NCBI RefSeq assembly: GCF_001613425.1 | Contig: NZ_BDCI01000007.1 | Location: 372,001-436,000, forward strand | Direction: 5' to 3' | Length of the DNA stretch: 64,000 nucleotides | Source: Nocardia vulneris | Lineage (GTDB): Bacteria > Actinomycetota > Actinomycetes > Mycobacteriales > Mycobacteriaceae | Notes under the pieces: model-generated | Told to the model about the DNA's origin: nothing | What the model saw: the letters and a program-made list of their open reading frames with translations, nothing else | Database searches by the model: none | Translations under genes and position numbers: made by a program | Shown: one piece after another, positions 32,448-40,505 of the stretch | Numbering within the stretch: the stretch's first letter is position 1 | How the letters are laid out: every line of letters starts with the position of its first letter

Positions 32448-32549
32448 GGCTCATGCTCACGAAGAGCATGAGCCATTGTTCGTTTCGGAGTGTTTTGTGG
32501 GGGTGCAACCCCCACGCCCCGCCCGGCGGGCTTCGCCCCCGGACCCCCG
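32448..32549. repeat. Post-tRNA element, copy 1 (hairpin plus GC-rich core)
   Basis: An 11-bp perfect hairpin (GGCTCATGCTC, loop ACGAA, GAGCATGAGCC; 32448–32474) is followed by a conserved core at 32491–32549. The core begins TGTTTTGTGGGGG and includes CGGCGGGCTTCGCCCCCGG. The same layout follows tRNA-Ala and tRNA-Leu. The hairpin could end the tRNA transcript; the core is unexplained. Confidence 0.8.
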
Positions 32550-32672
32550 ACATGTGGTTGCGTTCGAATGGCAACTGCGGCTTGCCGACCCCGACCGTCT
32601 GTTTTGACCGTGCCGACAGCGGGAAGGTACCGTTGCCGAGTCGAACACTGCACATCGCGGTAGCGGACATCC

Positions 32673-32745
32673 GGGGCCTTAGCTCAATTGGCAGAGCACT
32701 GCCTTTGCAAGGCAGGGGTTAGGGGTTCGATTCCCCTAGGCTCCA
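32673..32745 (+). tRNA. alaT: tRNA-Ala (TGC)
   Basis: This 73-nt cloverleaf has acceptor GGGGCCT/AGGCTCC, anticodon arm CTGCC-TTTGCAA-GGCAG with TGC, and T-loop GGTTCGATTCC. CCA is not encoded. Confidence 0.97.
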
Positions 32746-32754
32746 CTCGTAGGC

Positions 32755-32852
32755 GGCCCATGCTCACACAGAGCGTGGGCCGTTCTCGTTCCGCGTGTTT
32801 TGTGGGGGCGCAGCCCCACGCCCTGCCCGGCGGGCTTCGCCCCCGGACCCCC
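32755..32852. repeat. Post-tRNA element, copy 2
   Basis: The hairpin GGCCCATGCTC, loop ACACA, GAGCGTGGGCC (32755–32781, one wobble pair) is followed by a core at 32796–32852, again TGTTTTGTGGGGG to CGGCGGGCTTCGCCCCCGG. The hairpin sequence differs from copy 1 but keeps the fold. Confidence 0.8.
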
Positions 32853-33127
32853 TCCCAGGTTTGCACCGGGAGGGCTCGCCCTTCGGGCTTCGGGTGCCGA
32901 GGTCCGACGGTGCTTGCTCTGCCGGCGGTTGATGACAGCGTCGTCGTTGCGGACTCGGGATCGTGTCGGTGGTCCGCCGTGTTTGGTCAAAGGTGTCGAC
33001 GCGGTCGGCGAATGATGCCGCTAGGTCGCCACCGGGAGTTCGGTGTCCTCGAGCGTGGCGACATGCAGGCGTGGCGACTTGAAACGGGTGCCGGTCGGCT
33101 TTCGAAAACTGTGCTGGCTCAGGGGAA
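32853..33127. other. Gene-free gap between tRNA-Ala element and hydrolase
   Basis: Nothing beyond the post-tRNA element is recognisable here. The open frames lack start signals. Confidence 0.5.
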
Positions 33128-34015
33128 TCAGGGGGTTGTCGCGGTCCAGTTGCGGAAGGCGGTGAGGAACTCTTCGGGGGCGTCGGACTCTACGTAGGTG
33201 CCGGCGCCTTTGACGATGACGGTGGTGTGGTCGGGGAAGGTGGCTTCCAGGCGTTCGCGTTCCTGGGGGCGGAAGGCGATGTCGGCGTCGCCCCAGACGA
33301 TCAGGGTGGGCAGGTGGGCGATGTTCGCGTGACCCGCTGCCAGTTCGGCGAAGAAGGCGCGGCTGGACAGGACGCTGCGCGGGAAGACCGCGGTGGCCTT
33401 GCGGCGCTCCGGAGTGTTCATCGGCCAGCGGTAGTGGGCCATCTCGGCGGCTGTCGGCTTGCGCCGCTTGTGGCCCAGGGGAACGAACACGTTGACGACG
33501 AAGTTCAGGTGCCGAGCCAGGAAGCGGCCCGGGGGTCCGCCGAAGATGCGGGAGAAGTACTCGAAGTGGAAGACGCCGTTGACGGGCCAAGCCCAGGTGT
33601 TGGCGAGCACCAGCCGATCGAAGACGCCCGGCCGCCGCTGCACTGCGGCCAGGCCGATCAGCCCACCCCAGTCCTGCCCGACCAGGGTGACGCCGTCGAG
33701 GTCGAGCGCGTCCACGAACGCGGTGACCACTTCGGCGTGTTCCTCGGGCAGGAAGCCGTAACCGGGCTTCGGCGTGGACAATCCGAAGCCCGGATAGTCG
33801 AGGGCGATGCACCGGAAGTCGGCGCGCAGAGCACGGATCACCTCGCGCCAGAGAAACGACCAGGTCGGATTGCCGTGCAGGAGTAGCAGAGTGGAGCCCG
33901 ACCCCTCGTCGACGTAGTGCACGGTGTGCCCGTCGATCTGGACGAAACGGCTCTCGAACGGGAACAGGCTGTCGTCGACCCATGCCGGTCGCGCATTCTC
34001 GGTGATCTCGGCCAT
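33128..34015 (-). CDS. Haloalkane-dehalogenase-like alpha/beta hydrolase, catalytic His replaced by Thr
   Basis: The 295-residue protein has the haloalkane-dehalogenase layout. HGNPTWSFLWR is the oxyanion and halide-binding Asn region. VGQDWGG carries the nucleophile Asp and Trp. A cap domain follows, then IVWGDADIAF with the acid. The catalytic His, normally in GAGHFxQED near the C-terminus, is Thr here: KGAGTYVESDAPEEF, codon at 33197–33199. It may be inactive on haloalkanes or do another reaction. ATG 34015 follows GAGAGGGGG. It diverges from an HxlR regulator that probably controls it. Confidence 0.85.
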   Translation of the reverse strand: MAEITENARPAWVDDSLFPFESRFVQIDGHTVHYVDEGSGSTLLLLHGNPTWSFLWREVIRALRADFRCIALDYPGFGLSTPKPGYGFLPEEHAEVVTAFVDALDLDGVTLVGQDWGGLIGLAAVQRRPGVFDRLVLANTWAWPVNGVFHFEYFSRIFGGPPGRFLARHLNFVVNVFVPLGHKRRKPTAAEMAHYRWPMNTPERRKATAVFPRSVLSSRAFFAELAAGHANIAHLPTLIVWGDADIAFRPQERERLEATFPDHTTVIVKGAGTYVESDAPEEFLTAFRNWTATTP

Positions 34016-34059
34016 GGCGGCCCCCTCTCGGCTCGGCCCTGCGATAAGCTTGAGCATTT

Positions 34060-34084
34060 CAAGTACACTTTATAAAGTCAAGTA
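34060..34084. promoter_or_regulatory. Probable HxlR operator in the divergent promoter region
   Basis: A perfect palindrome ACTTTATAAAGT (34067–34078) is flanked by direct repeats of CAAGTA (34060–34065, 34079–34084). It is an A/T-rich island between two divergent genes and lies just before the regulator's start. Confidence 0.55.
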
Positions 34085-34093
34085 GAGGACAGG

Positions 34094-34720
34094 ATGCGTA
34101 GTTACGGCCAGTATTGCGGGCTCGCCCGATCGCTGGAGGTGGTCGGCGATCGGTGGAATCTGCTCATCGTGCGCCAGCTCCTCCTCGGCCCCGCGCGCTA
34201 TCGGGACCTGATCGACGGACTGCCCGGCATCGCGACCAACCTGCTCGCCGACCGGCTGCGCGACCTCGAAACCGCGGGTGTGCTCGAGCGGCGACTGGCC
34301 GGAGCGAGCAACGTGGTCGAGTACGCCCTCACGCCGTGGGGCGCCGAGTTGCGGGAGCCGATCGAGGGGCTGATCCGCTGGTCCACCCCGTTGATGGTGC
34401 GCGGGGCCGAGGGTGACGCCTTCCGTCCCGAGTGGCTCGCCCTCGCCGTCCCGGCCCTGCTGGCCACTCGGGTCGAGCACGGTCACGCCGCGACGATCGG
34501 TCTCGAGATCGGCGGCGAGCTCTTCCGGCTCCGGGCGGCAGGGACAGGCTTCGAGATCGGGCCGCATGACGGCGGCGAGCTCGACGCGACGGTCCGTGCC
34601 GATCCGGCGGGTGTGCTCGGCCTGGCCGCGGGCGCGCTCACCCTGGACGATGCGCGCGCCCTCGGGCTGGTCGAGGTCGACGGCGACGAGTCGGTCGTCC
34701 GGGCGGTCTTCGCCGCCTGA
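34094..34720 (+). CDS. HxlR-family winged-helix transcriptional regulator
   Basis: The 208-residue protein has an HxlR domain at ~1–100: YCGLARSLEVVGDRWNLLIVRQLLLGPARYRDLIDGLPGIATNLLADRL. The winged helix continues with VLERRLAGASNVVEYALTPWG. A ~100-residue C-terminal domain of SCP2-like character (FRLRAAGTGFEIGPHDGGELDATV) follows, perhaps a ligand sensor. GAGGACAGG precedes the ATG. It is divergent from the hydrolase, with a palindrome in the shared 78-bp promoter. Ligand unknown. Confidence 0.88.
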   Translation: MRSYGQYCGLARSLEVVGDRWNLLIVRQLLLGPARYRDLIDGLPGIATNLLADRLRDLETAGVLERRLAGASNVVEYALTPWGAELREPIEGLIRWSTPLMVRGAEGDAFRPEWLALAVPALLATRVEHGHAATIGLEIGGELFRLRAAGTGFEIGPHDGGELDATVRADPAGVLGLAAGALTLDDARALGLVEVDGDESVVRAVFAA

Positions 34721-34893
34721 CCGGCATGCCGACGACCGTCGGCGAGCCCTGCTTGGACGGCGCGGAGCCGACTCACGCGGTCCCGATCGCGGGGCACGGC
34801 CTGCGCCAAGATCGTTCCGGCGGAACGGAAATCGGCGTAGCCGCCGCGCCGGGACCTGGTCGTCCGCCGGAACCAACCAGTAGGGTGGGAGGT

Positions 34894-35001
34894 ATGAAGA
34901 TTCTGGTCGTCGTGGGTGCTGTGGTCGCTGTTCTCGTCGGTATCTCGAAGTTGCGCCGGCGCAGCGACGCGGACATGTGGCACGAGGTCACCACCCGCTG
35001 A
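34894..35001 (+). CDS. Tiny membrane protein of the DLW-39 type
   Basis: This 35-residue peptide reads MKILVVVGAVVAVLVGISKL and then a charged tail with DADMWHEVTTR. It has one N-terminal membrane helix and a short basic, acidic and Trp-containing tail. GGGAGGT immediately precedes the ATG. Size, helix, the D-M-W triad and location after the gyrA–DUF3566–tRNA block match the DLW-39 family of actinobacteria, whose function is unknown. The assignment is from memory of that family. Confidence 0.65.
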   Translation: MKILVVVGAVVAVLVGISKLRRRSDADMWHEVTTR

Positions 35002-35056
35002 TTTCCGCCCGCTCGACCTCTCGAACATGAGTTCGACTCGAGGTAGGGTCTGGGCC

Positions 35057-35233
35057 GTGCCTCAACTTTCGCGCCGGGACCGAGCCAGGATCAACCTCGA
35101 ACAGGTTCGGGAACAGCTGCTGGACGCGGCGGCCTTCGGTAAGTACCTCCCGCCCGAGCAGCTGGAGCACGCGGCGGGAAAGATCGCCGAGGGGTTACGC
35201 GTCTACACCGAGCTGACGCGGGACCGGGACTAG
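35057..35233 (+). CDS. Small hypothetical protein, charged and helical
   Basis: This 58-residue product starting at GTG 35057 reads MPQLSRRDRARINLEQVREQ and continues as an amphipathic helix (LEHAAGKIAEGLRVYTELTRDRD). The third codon positions are GC-rich as in neighbouring genes. An ATG at 35027 would add 10 residues. I do not recognise the family. It overlaps no other gene and lies convergent with the next one. Confidence 0.5.
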   Translation: MPQLSRRDRARINLEQVREQLLDAAAFGKYLPPEQLEHAAGKIAEGLRVYTELTRDRD

Positions 35234-35243
35234 CCCGGCCCGC

Positions 35244-36440
35244 TCACAACTCGACCGCGGCGGCCGCCAGCCGGGCCCGGACCTCGGCATCGGGCCAGTG
35301 GCGGATCTCGTATCGGCGCGGCGCGAGATCGGGGATCGGGGTGAGCCCGACGATGTCGACCACCGCGGCGAACGGGACGGTGAACAGCACCGACTTCTCG
35401 CCGTTCTCCTCGACGCAGAACATCACGTAGTCGGCTTCCGGCAGGAAATAGTCGACCCCCTCGCCCCAGATGGTGACGGTGTAGGGACCGCTGTCGGCGC
35501 CGATGTACATGACGGAACCGACATAGGCGCCCTCGATATCGCCGTGGCCGGTCTCGAGGACGAGGTTCACCTCGAGCTGCTCGTTCAGGACGCGGCCCTG
35601 GGCCTCGTACTCGGTCAGCGCCAAACCGCAGCGAGCACGCTGGACGAACGACAGGTGCTGATGGCGGGGTGATTGATCGAGCGGGATCACGGCGCCGTCG
35701 TCGTCGACCGTGTACCCCTGCGGGGAGATCTGGCGGACCGCCTCGCGGTACTTCTTCTCGACGTATTCGTAGAGCGGACCGAGGTCGTCGACGTCGGGGG
35801 CGATGATCAAGGTGTCGACGTCGGGCATGAACGCGATCGGCCGGTGCTCGCCGTCGCCGGAACCGGCGAGCCAGCCGGGGACCAGCGGCCAGGATGTGCA
35901 GTAGCCGTCGCCGTCGTCGCCGAAGAACAGCACGCCGGATTCCTGGAAACCGCCGGAACCGACCTTGGCCGTGAGGTTTTCGCGGGCGGCGGTGAACACC
36001 TCGGCGGCCTCGACACCCCATTGTGCGAGCGTCACGTCGTTGACGATGGAGCGCGAGTTCGGCAGGTCCACCGCGACGAGCTCGTTCAGGAACGGCAAGG
36101 CGGGGCGGGTGATCGGACCCGTTTCGTGGCCGCTGGTGGCGCTGATCCCGAAGGTTTCCGAGCGGAGGATGGGCAGCAACAACGACCGCACCTGCGGCCA
36201 ACCGGGCATCGTCGCGGAGTCCTTCGGGGTGGCGATGAAGCGGGCGATCCGGGTGGCGCGCTCGTCCTCGGGCAGGTCGTGCGCTTCCCGGAAGATGTTG
36301 CTCAGGAAGAGTTCCCATCCGCTCGACAGGCGAATGACGAACTCTTCCGGGTCGTACTCCGCCCCTTGCTCACCGGCTTCGGTCAGCTGCTGCAAGACGA
36401 GCGCCGCGAACTGGTCGGCATCGCTCCCGAGATTCTCCAC
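35244..36440 (-). CDS. Hypothetical protein, ~398 residues
   Basis: This is an acidic, apparently soluble protein with no signal peptide or membrane helix. It has an N-terminal helical part (FAALVLQQLTEAGEQG) and a central region with LPFLNELVAVDLPNSRSIVNDVTLAQWG. The C-terminal half is beta-rich (VNLVLETGHGDIEGAYVGSVMYIG). The central motif distantly recalls the DUF1444/YtpQ group, but I do not claim membership. GTG 36440 fits better than the ATG 12 codons upstream. Function unknown. Confidence 0.75.
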   Translation of the reverse strand: MENLGSDADQFAALVLQQLTEAGEQGAEYDPEEFVIRLSSGWELFLSNIFREAHDLPEDERATRIARFIATPKDSATMPGWPQVRSLLLPILRSETFGISATSGHETGPITRPALPFLNELVAVDLPNSRSIVNDVTLAQWGVEAAEVFTAARENLTAKVGSGGFQESGVLFFGDDGDGYCTSWPLVPGWLAGSGDGEHRPIAFMPDVDTLIIAPDVDDLGPLYEYVEKKYREAVRQISPQGYTVDDDGAVIPLDQSPRHQHLSFVQRARCGLALTEYEAQGRVLNEQLEVNLVLETGHGDIEGAYVGSVMYIGADSGPYTVTIWGEGVDYFLPEADYVMFCVEENGEKSVLFTVPFAAVVDIVGLTPIPDLAPRRYEIRHWPDAEVRARLAAAAVEL

Positions 36441-36492
36441 GCGGCCACCATAACCGCGGTCTCCGGGCAGTCGCACGGGAAAAGCGCCGGGC

Positions 36493-37197
36493 TCACTCCT
36501 CGGAGAGCGGGCCGTGCCGGTCGAGGTGCAGATAGGTGTAGCCGGTCACGACCAGGCACACGGCGGTGGCGGTGATCAGCATCGCCCAACCGGCGACCAC
36601 CATGCTGAGCAGACCACCGAGCAGTGCGCCGAACGCGAAACTCACATACAGCAGGAAGTAGCCGAGCCAATCCGCGTAGTCGCCGCCGCTGATATGGCGT
36701 TCGATGCCCTGCGCCATCTTCACCAGCGTGCCGGTGACATAGCTCAGCGGCACCGACACTTCGCCGTCCTTCACGAACGAGGTGTTGAGCGCGCCGACGC
36801 CGAACGCGACGAACAGGATCGGCACGAAGTCGATATCGGGTGCGTTCTGGATGCGGGCCAGGTCGATGATGGAGGCGGTGGCCAGGCTGAAGGTGGTCAG
36901 CAGCGTCGGGCCGTGCGGGTGCCCGGACCAGAAGTGCCGCCGGCACCAGGAGGCGACCACCACGCCGCCGACGAACGACGCGAGCAGGCAGGCCGCCGCG
37001 AGCGCCGTGTCCTTCTGGTCGTGGAAGTGGCCGAGGATGGCGCGTTCGGTGTTGCCGGTCATGAACGTGACGAAATAGCCCGCGGTGTGCATGAACGCCG
37101 CGGCGCCGATCAAACCGGCCAACGCGGCCAGTACCCAGGACAATCTGGCCTCGTTGTCGAACAGTGCCCGCCTACGCTCTTCGTCCGGTACAGGCAC
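36493..37197 (-). CDS. DUF1275 (YoaK-like) membrane protein
   Basis: The 234-residue integral membrane protein has about six helices. The family motif is AGYFVTFMTGNTERA, followed by ASFVGGVVVASWC and later a YVTGTLVKMAQG repeat of the same motif. GTG 37197 follows GGAG at 8 nt. DUF1275 proteins are uncharacterised transporters or membrane proteins. It ends 52 bp before the hypothetical gene's start on the same strand, so the two may be co-transcribed. Confidence 0.88.
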   Translation of the reverse strand: MPVPDEERRRALFDNEARLSWVLAALAGLIGAAAFMHTAGYFVTFMTGNTERAILGHFHDQKDTALAAACLLASFVGGVVVASWCRRHFWSGHPHGPTLLTTFSLATASIIDLARIQNAPDIDFVPILFVAFGVGALNTSFVKDGEVSVPLSYVTGTLVKMAQGIERHISGGDYADWLGYFLLYVSFAFGALLGGLLSMVVAGWAMLITATAVCLVVTGYTYLHLDRHGPLSEE

Positions 37198-37645
37198 AGC
37201 TCAGACTCCTTTTAGAGGCGGATGTGTCCCCATCAGTGATACCTGCTCCGCGCCGGGGTGCGCAGCTGCGCCGCGGCGAGTTGCCGGGAGATCACTCGCG
37301 GCTATGCGCGGTGGCTTTCACTGCGCCGATCGGTATACCGGCGGTAGCCCAGTGTCGCGAAAGTGCCGTCTTCCCTGTTCACAGGCGGTGACGCCTGATG
37401 TCGTCAGTTACAAGGAGTAACCACGAATCCCGGTCGGGACAGCGACGACAGCTCGTGCGTGCGGCGTCGCGGGAACCGGCCGGTGTGACCGGTAGCACGC
37501 AAGATCGCACGGCGGGAGCCTTCGGCATGACCAGCACAGTGACCTCGTCGGCCTGGCGCTCACCGCAGGATCCGAAGCGGCAGATCCTGCGGGCCGCCGG
37601 CGGGACCGGCACGGAAAATCCACCGGTGCCGGTTACCGTGCACGA
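37198..37645. other. Gene-free intergenic region
   Basis: About 450 bp lies between two divergent genes (DUF1275 and the dehydrogenase-like gene). Both promoters should be here. I see no clear operator, repeat or RNA structure. Confidence 0.5.
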
Positions 37646-38575
37646 GTGGATTCCGTGCTCGATTTCCTGCTGACCGAACCGCTCGCCGCGACGCCGCTCG
37701 ATGATGTCGGCGCGGCCTGGACCCGGCATCGGGTGGCGGCCAACCGTTTCGACAAACCGGTCGATATCGCCGTCGCGGGCGGATTCGGCGCCGACCGCCT
37801 CGGCTACGCGTTCCTGTCCGGATATCAGGAGGCGGTGCGCACGCTCATTCCCGACCTGGCCGATGACGAGCTGGTTGCGCTGTGTGCGACGGAGGCGGGC
37901 GGCGGGCATCCCGCGGCGATCGAGACGACGGTGACCGAGGCGCACGGCGAAGTCCGGCTGAACGGCACGAAAACCTTTGCGACGCTGGGCATGCTGGCGC
38001 AGCGGCTGGTGGTGATCGCCAGTGTGGGGACCGGCCCGGACGGCCGGAATCGCTTGCGCGCCACCACGGTCGAGCTGCCGCAACCCGGCGTGCAGGTGAC
38101 GGGTCTGCCCACGACCGCGTTCGCACCGGAGATCCCGCACGCGACGGTCATCCTGACCGACGTCGCGGCCACGGTGCTGCCCGGCGACGGCTACCTGGAC
38201 TATCTCAAGCCGTTCCGCACCATCGAGGACATCCACGTGCTCGCGGCCACGCTCGGCTGGCTGGTGCGGGTGGCGCGGACCGCGGCGTGGCCGCAGTCGG
38301 TGCTCGAACGACTGCTGACCGGCGTCGCGGCGGTGCGCGGGCTGGATATCGATGCGCCGGGCTCGCCCGGCGTGCACATCGCGCTCGGTGGCGTGTTCGA
38401 GTTCGTCCAGCGTCTGTCGGCCGAACTGGATTCGCTGTGGGGGTCGGTGGATTCGCTGACGCGGGAGCGGTGGGAGCGGGATCGTCCGCTGCTCGGGGTC
38501 GCCGGGCGGGTCCGCGAGCAGCGGCTGGCAACGGCTTGGCGATCGGTATTGCCGGGCGCCGAGCACCTCGGCTGA
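37646..38575 (+). CDS. Acyl-CoA-dehydrogenase-like protein
   Basis: The 309-residue protein resembles the acyl-CoA dehydrogenase fold. A helical N-domain (RLGYAFLSGYQEAVRTLIPD) comes first. A beta-domain FAD/substrate segment (LCATEAGGGHPAAIETTV, then GEVRLNGTKTFATLG) recalls the family's TEPxxGSD...LNGxKxWIT. A shortened helical C-domain follows. Typical members are ~380 residues, and the usual C-terminal FAD-dimer motifs and catalytic Glu are not obvious. It may act on unusual substrates or need a partner. Confidence 0.75.
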   Translation: MDSVLDFLLTEPLAATPLDDVGAAWTRHRVAANRFDKPVDIAVAGGFGADRLGYAFLSGYQEAVRTLIPDLADDELVALCATEAGGGHPAAIETTVTEAHGEVRLNGTKTFATLGMLAQRLVVIASVGTGPDGRNRLRATTVELPQPGVQVTGLPTTAFAPEIPHATVILTDVAATVLPGDGYLDYLKPFRTIEDIHVLAATLGWLVRVARTAAWPQSVLERLLTGVAAVRGLDIDAPGSPGVHIALGGVFEFVQRLSAELDSLWGSVDSLTRERWERDRPLLGVAGRVREQRLATAWRSVLPGAEHLG

Positions 38576-38594
38576 CCCGGTCCAGAAATGGGGA

Positions 38595-38663
38595 GCGGGC
38601 CTCGGCGAAGGGGGGGAGTTAGCCGAGGCCCGCGTAAGGTCGGCCCGGGGGGGAGGGGCCGAC
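38595..38663 (+). terminator. Two consecutive GC-rich hairpins after the dehydrogenase-like gene
   Basis: GCGGGCCTCGGC (38595–38606) pairs with GCCGAGGCCCGC (38622–38633). GTCGGCCC (38639–38646) pairs with GGGCCGAC (38656–38663). There is no T-tract, so termination is inferred. Confidence 0.6.
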
Positions 38664-39506
38664 GTGAATGATCCTACGCGATGATTCGCGATTGTGTGCG
38701 CGTGGGGAGCGCCACTTTCTCGACTTTTTCCGGGCCCGCGATCTTTCCCGTAGCCGGGGGTCGTTTCGGCGGCGGAATCCGCGCGGAATCCGCTCGGCGC
38801 GGAGGTGGCCTGGTGTTTGCCAAAACCGCTGTTGCGCAGGTCGATACCTACGCACTCCGCGGTGCGCCGGATGGATGGGGGTCGGCGCGCTGAACATGCC
38901 GACCGGTCTCTGTGTGTCGAGGATCGCTGTCGGAACATGCGGTACACGCCGTGTCCGAGGGTGAATATGTCGCGTGTCGGTGCCAGGCGGCGTGTCCGGA
39001 CCGTCGCGGCGAACCTGCTTCCTCGATGCGCTGGTGCGCGGACCCGTGCCGGTCGGATGTTCAACTCGCCCGGTCGGTTTGGTGTCGAGGCATGGCCGGT
39101 CGAGTAGCGCCCGAGGACGAATCGGGTAGTGCGCTACGCACGACGATGCGGGGTCCCGGGCGGGACTATTTATCCGGTCGCACTTCGATCCGGCACCCCC
39201 GAGCACCGCCTGGATCGAGGTGCGACCTTCGTTTTGCCCCGGGTCGGTCCGATCGGGTCTGGGCAACCGGCCAAGATCTCTGTACATTGTAGAGAGAAAG
39301 GGTGCCTGTCGATCTCGGGCAGGAGCGGCACCGGCGGCGGGACTTATCGCGACACGGGTGACGAACAAATCGGATGAACTTGTCGGTGGGTAGCGCAATA
39401 CTGACACGGAATCGGCCAGCGACCCGATCACGCGAATTGGCCGGCGTCGGATCTACCGGCGTCGCGCAAATACATCCTATGAAAACTCACAAATCCCAGG
39501 AGAGTC
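38664..39506. other. About 840 bp gene-free region before the ABC exporter
   Basis: Open frames on both strands are Arg/Pro-rich without domains or start signals. A strong operator-like palindrome is at 39278–39296. It may be a remnant of lost genes plus the exporter promoter. Confidence 0.55.
39278..39296. promoter_or_regulatory. Operator-like 19-bp palindrome upstream of the ABC exporter
   Basis: CTCTGTACA-T-TGTAGAGAG pairs in 8 of 9 positions around a central T. It lies 210 bp before the ATPase gene. Length and symmetry suit a TetR- or PadR-type repressor; no such gene is adjacent. Confidence 0.5.
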
Positions 39507-40505
39507 ATGCCCGACGCAATAGTCGCCGAGGGTCTGGTCAAACGATACGGCCGGCTGGTCGCGCTCGACGGACTCGATCTCACGGTCCCGGAGGGGACCG
39601 TCACCGCGTTGCTCGGCCCGAACGGCGCAGGTAAAACCACTACCGTCCGGGTGCTCAGCACGCTGCTGATACCGGACGCCGGCCGGGCCACCGTCGCGGG
39701 TATCGACGTGCTCGCCGATCCGCGCGCCCTGCGCTCCCGGATCGGCGCGTCCGGCCAATATGCCGCCGTCGACGAATATCTGACCGGCTTCGAGAATTTG
39801 GAAATGGTCGGCCGGCTGTATCACATGGGTGTGCAGCGCAGTAAGGAACGGGCGCGGGAACTGCTCGACCGTTTTCGGCTCAGCGATGCCGCCGACCGTC
39901 CGGTGAAAGGTTATTCCGGCGGTATGCGCCGGCGGCTCGACCTGGCGGGAGCGCTGGTGGCCAACCCGCCGGTGCTGTTCCTGGACGAGCCGACCACCGG
40001 CCTCGATCCGCGCGCCCGGCTCGACCTCTGGGACGTCATCGAGGAGCTGGTGGCGGGCGGCACCACGCTGCTGCTCACCACGCAGTACATGGACGAGGCG
40101 GACCGGCTGGCCGACGCCATCGCGGTGATCGACCACGGCAAGGTCATCGCGCGCGGCACCGCCGACGAGCTCAAGACCATGGTCGGCGGCGACCGGATCG
40201 AGCTCACCGTCGACCACGTGGACAATCTCGGGGTCGCCACGCAGGTGCTGAAAAGCTTGGCGGACGGGGAGATTCACGTCGAACCGGGGTTGCGGCGGAT
40301 CACCGTGCCGGTGTCGGACGGGTCCCAGGCACTGGTCGCGGCGATCAACAAGCTCGCCGAGAACGACGTGAAACTGCACGATGTCGGACTGCGCCGGCCC
40401 TCGCTGGACGACGTGTTCCTCACCCTCACCGGACACGAAGCCGAGGAACTCGTCAACGGCGAAGGCGCGGGCGAACTCGAAACCACGGAAGGAAAGACAC
40501 GATGA
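39507..40505 (+). CDS. DrrA-type ABC exporter ATPase
   Basis: The 332-residue ATP-binding subunit has Walker A LLGPNGAGKTTTVRVL (~36–51), Q-loop ASGQYAAVDEYLTG, signature YSGGMRRRLDLAGAL and Walker B VLFLDEPTTGLDPRA. A ~100-residue C-terminal extension is typical of the daunorubicin-resistance (DrrA) group. ATG 39507 follows AGGAGAG. The permease gene overlaps its stop by 4 nt. The substrate could be a drug or a lipid. Confidence 0.93.
   Translation: MPDAIVAEGLVKRYGRLVALDGLDLTVPEGTVTALLGPNGAGKTTTVRVLSTLLIPDAGRATVAGIDVLADPRALRSRIGASGQYAAVDEYLTGFENLEMVGRLYHMGVQRSKERARELLDRFRLSDAADRPVKGYSGGMRRRLDLAGALVANPPVLFLDEPTTGLDPRARLDLWDVIEELVAGGTTLLLTTQYMDEADRLADAIAVIDHGKVIARGTADELKTMVGGDRIELTVDHVDNLGVATQVLKSLADGEIHVEPGLRRITVPVSDGSQALVAAINKLAENDVKLHDVGLRRPSLDDVFLTLTGHEAEELVNGEGAGELETTEGKTR

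Noticed and set aside
33021..33983. 320-codon minus frame overlapping the hydrolase
   Set aside because: It is a shadow of the hydrolase; the catalytic motifs are in the other frame.
38619..39431. 270-codon minus-strand frame before the exporter
   Set aside because: No domain, Arg/Pro-rich shadow-type composition and no start signal; it covers a likely promoter.
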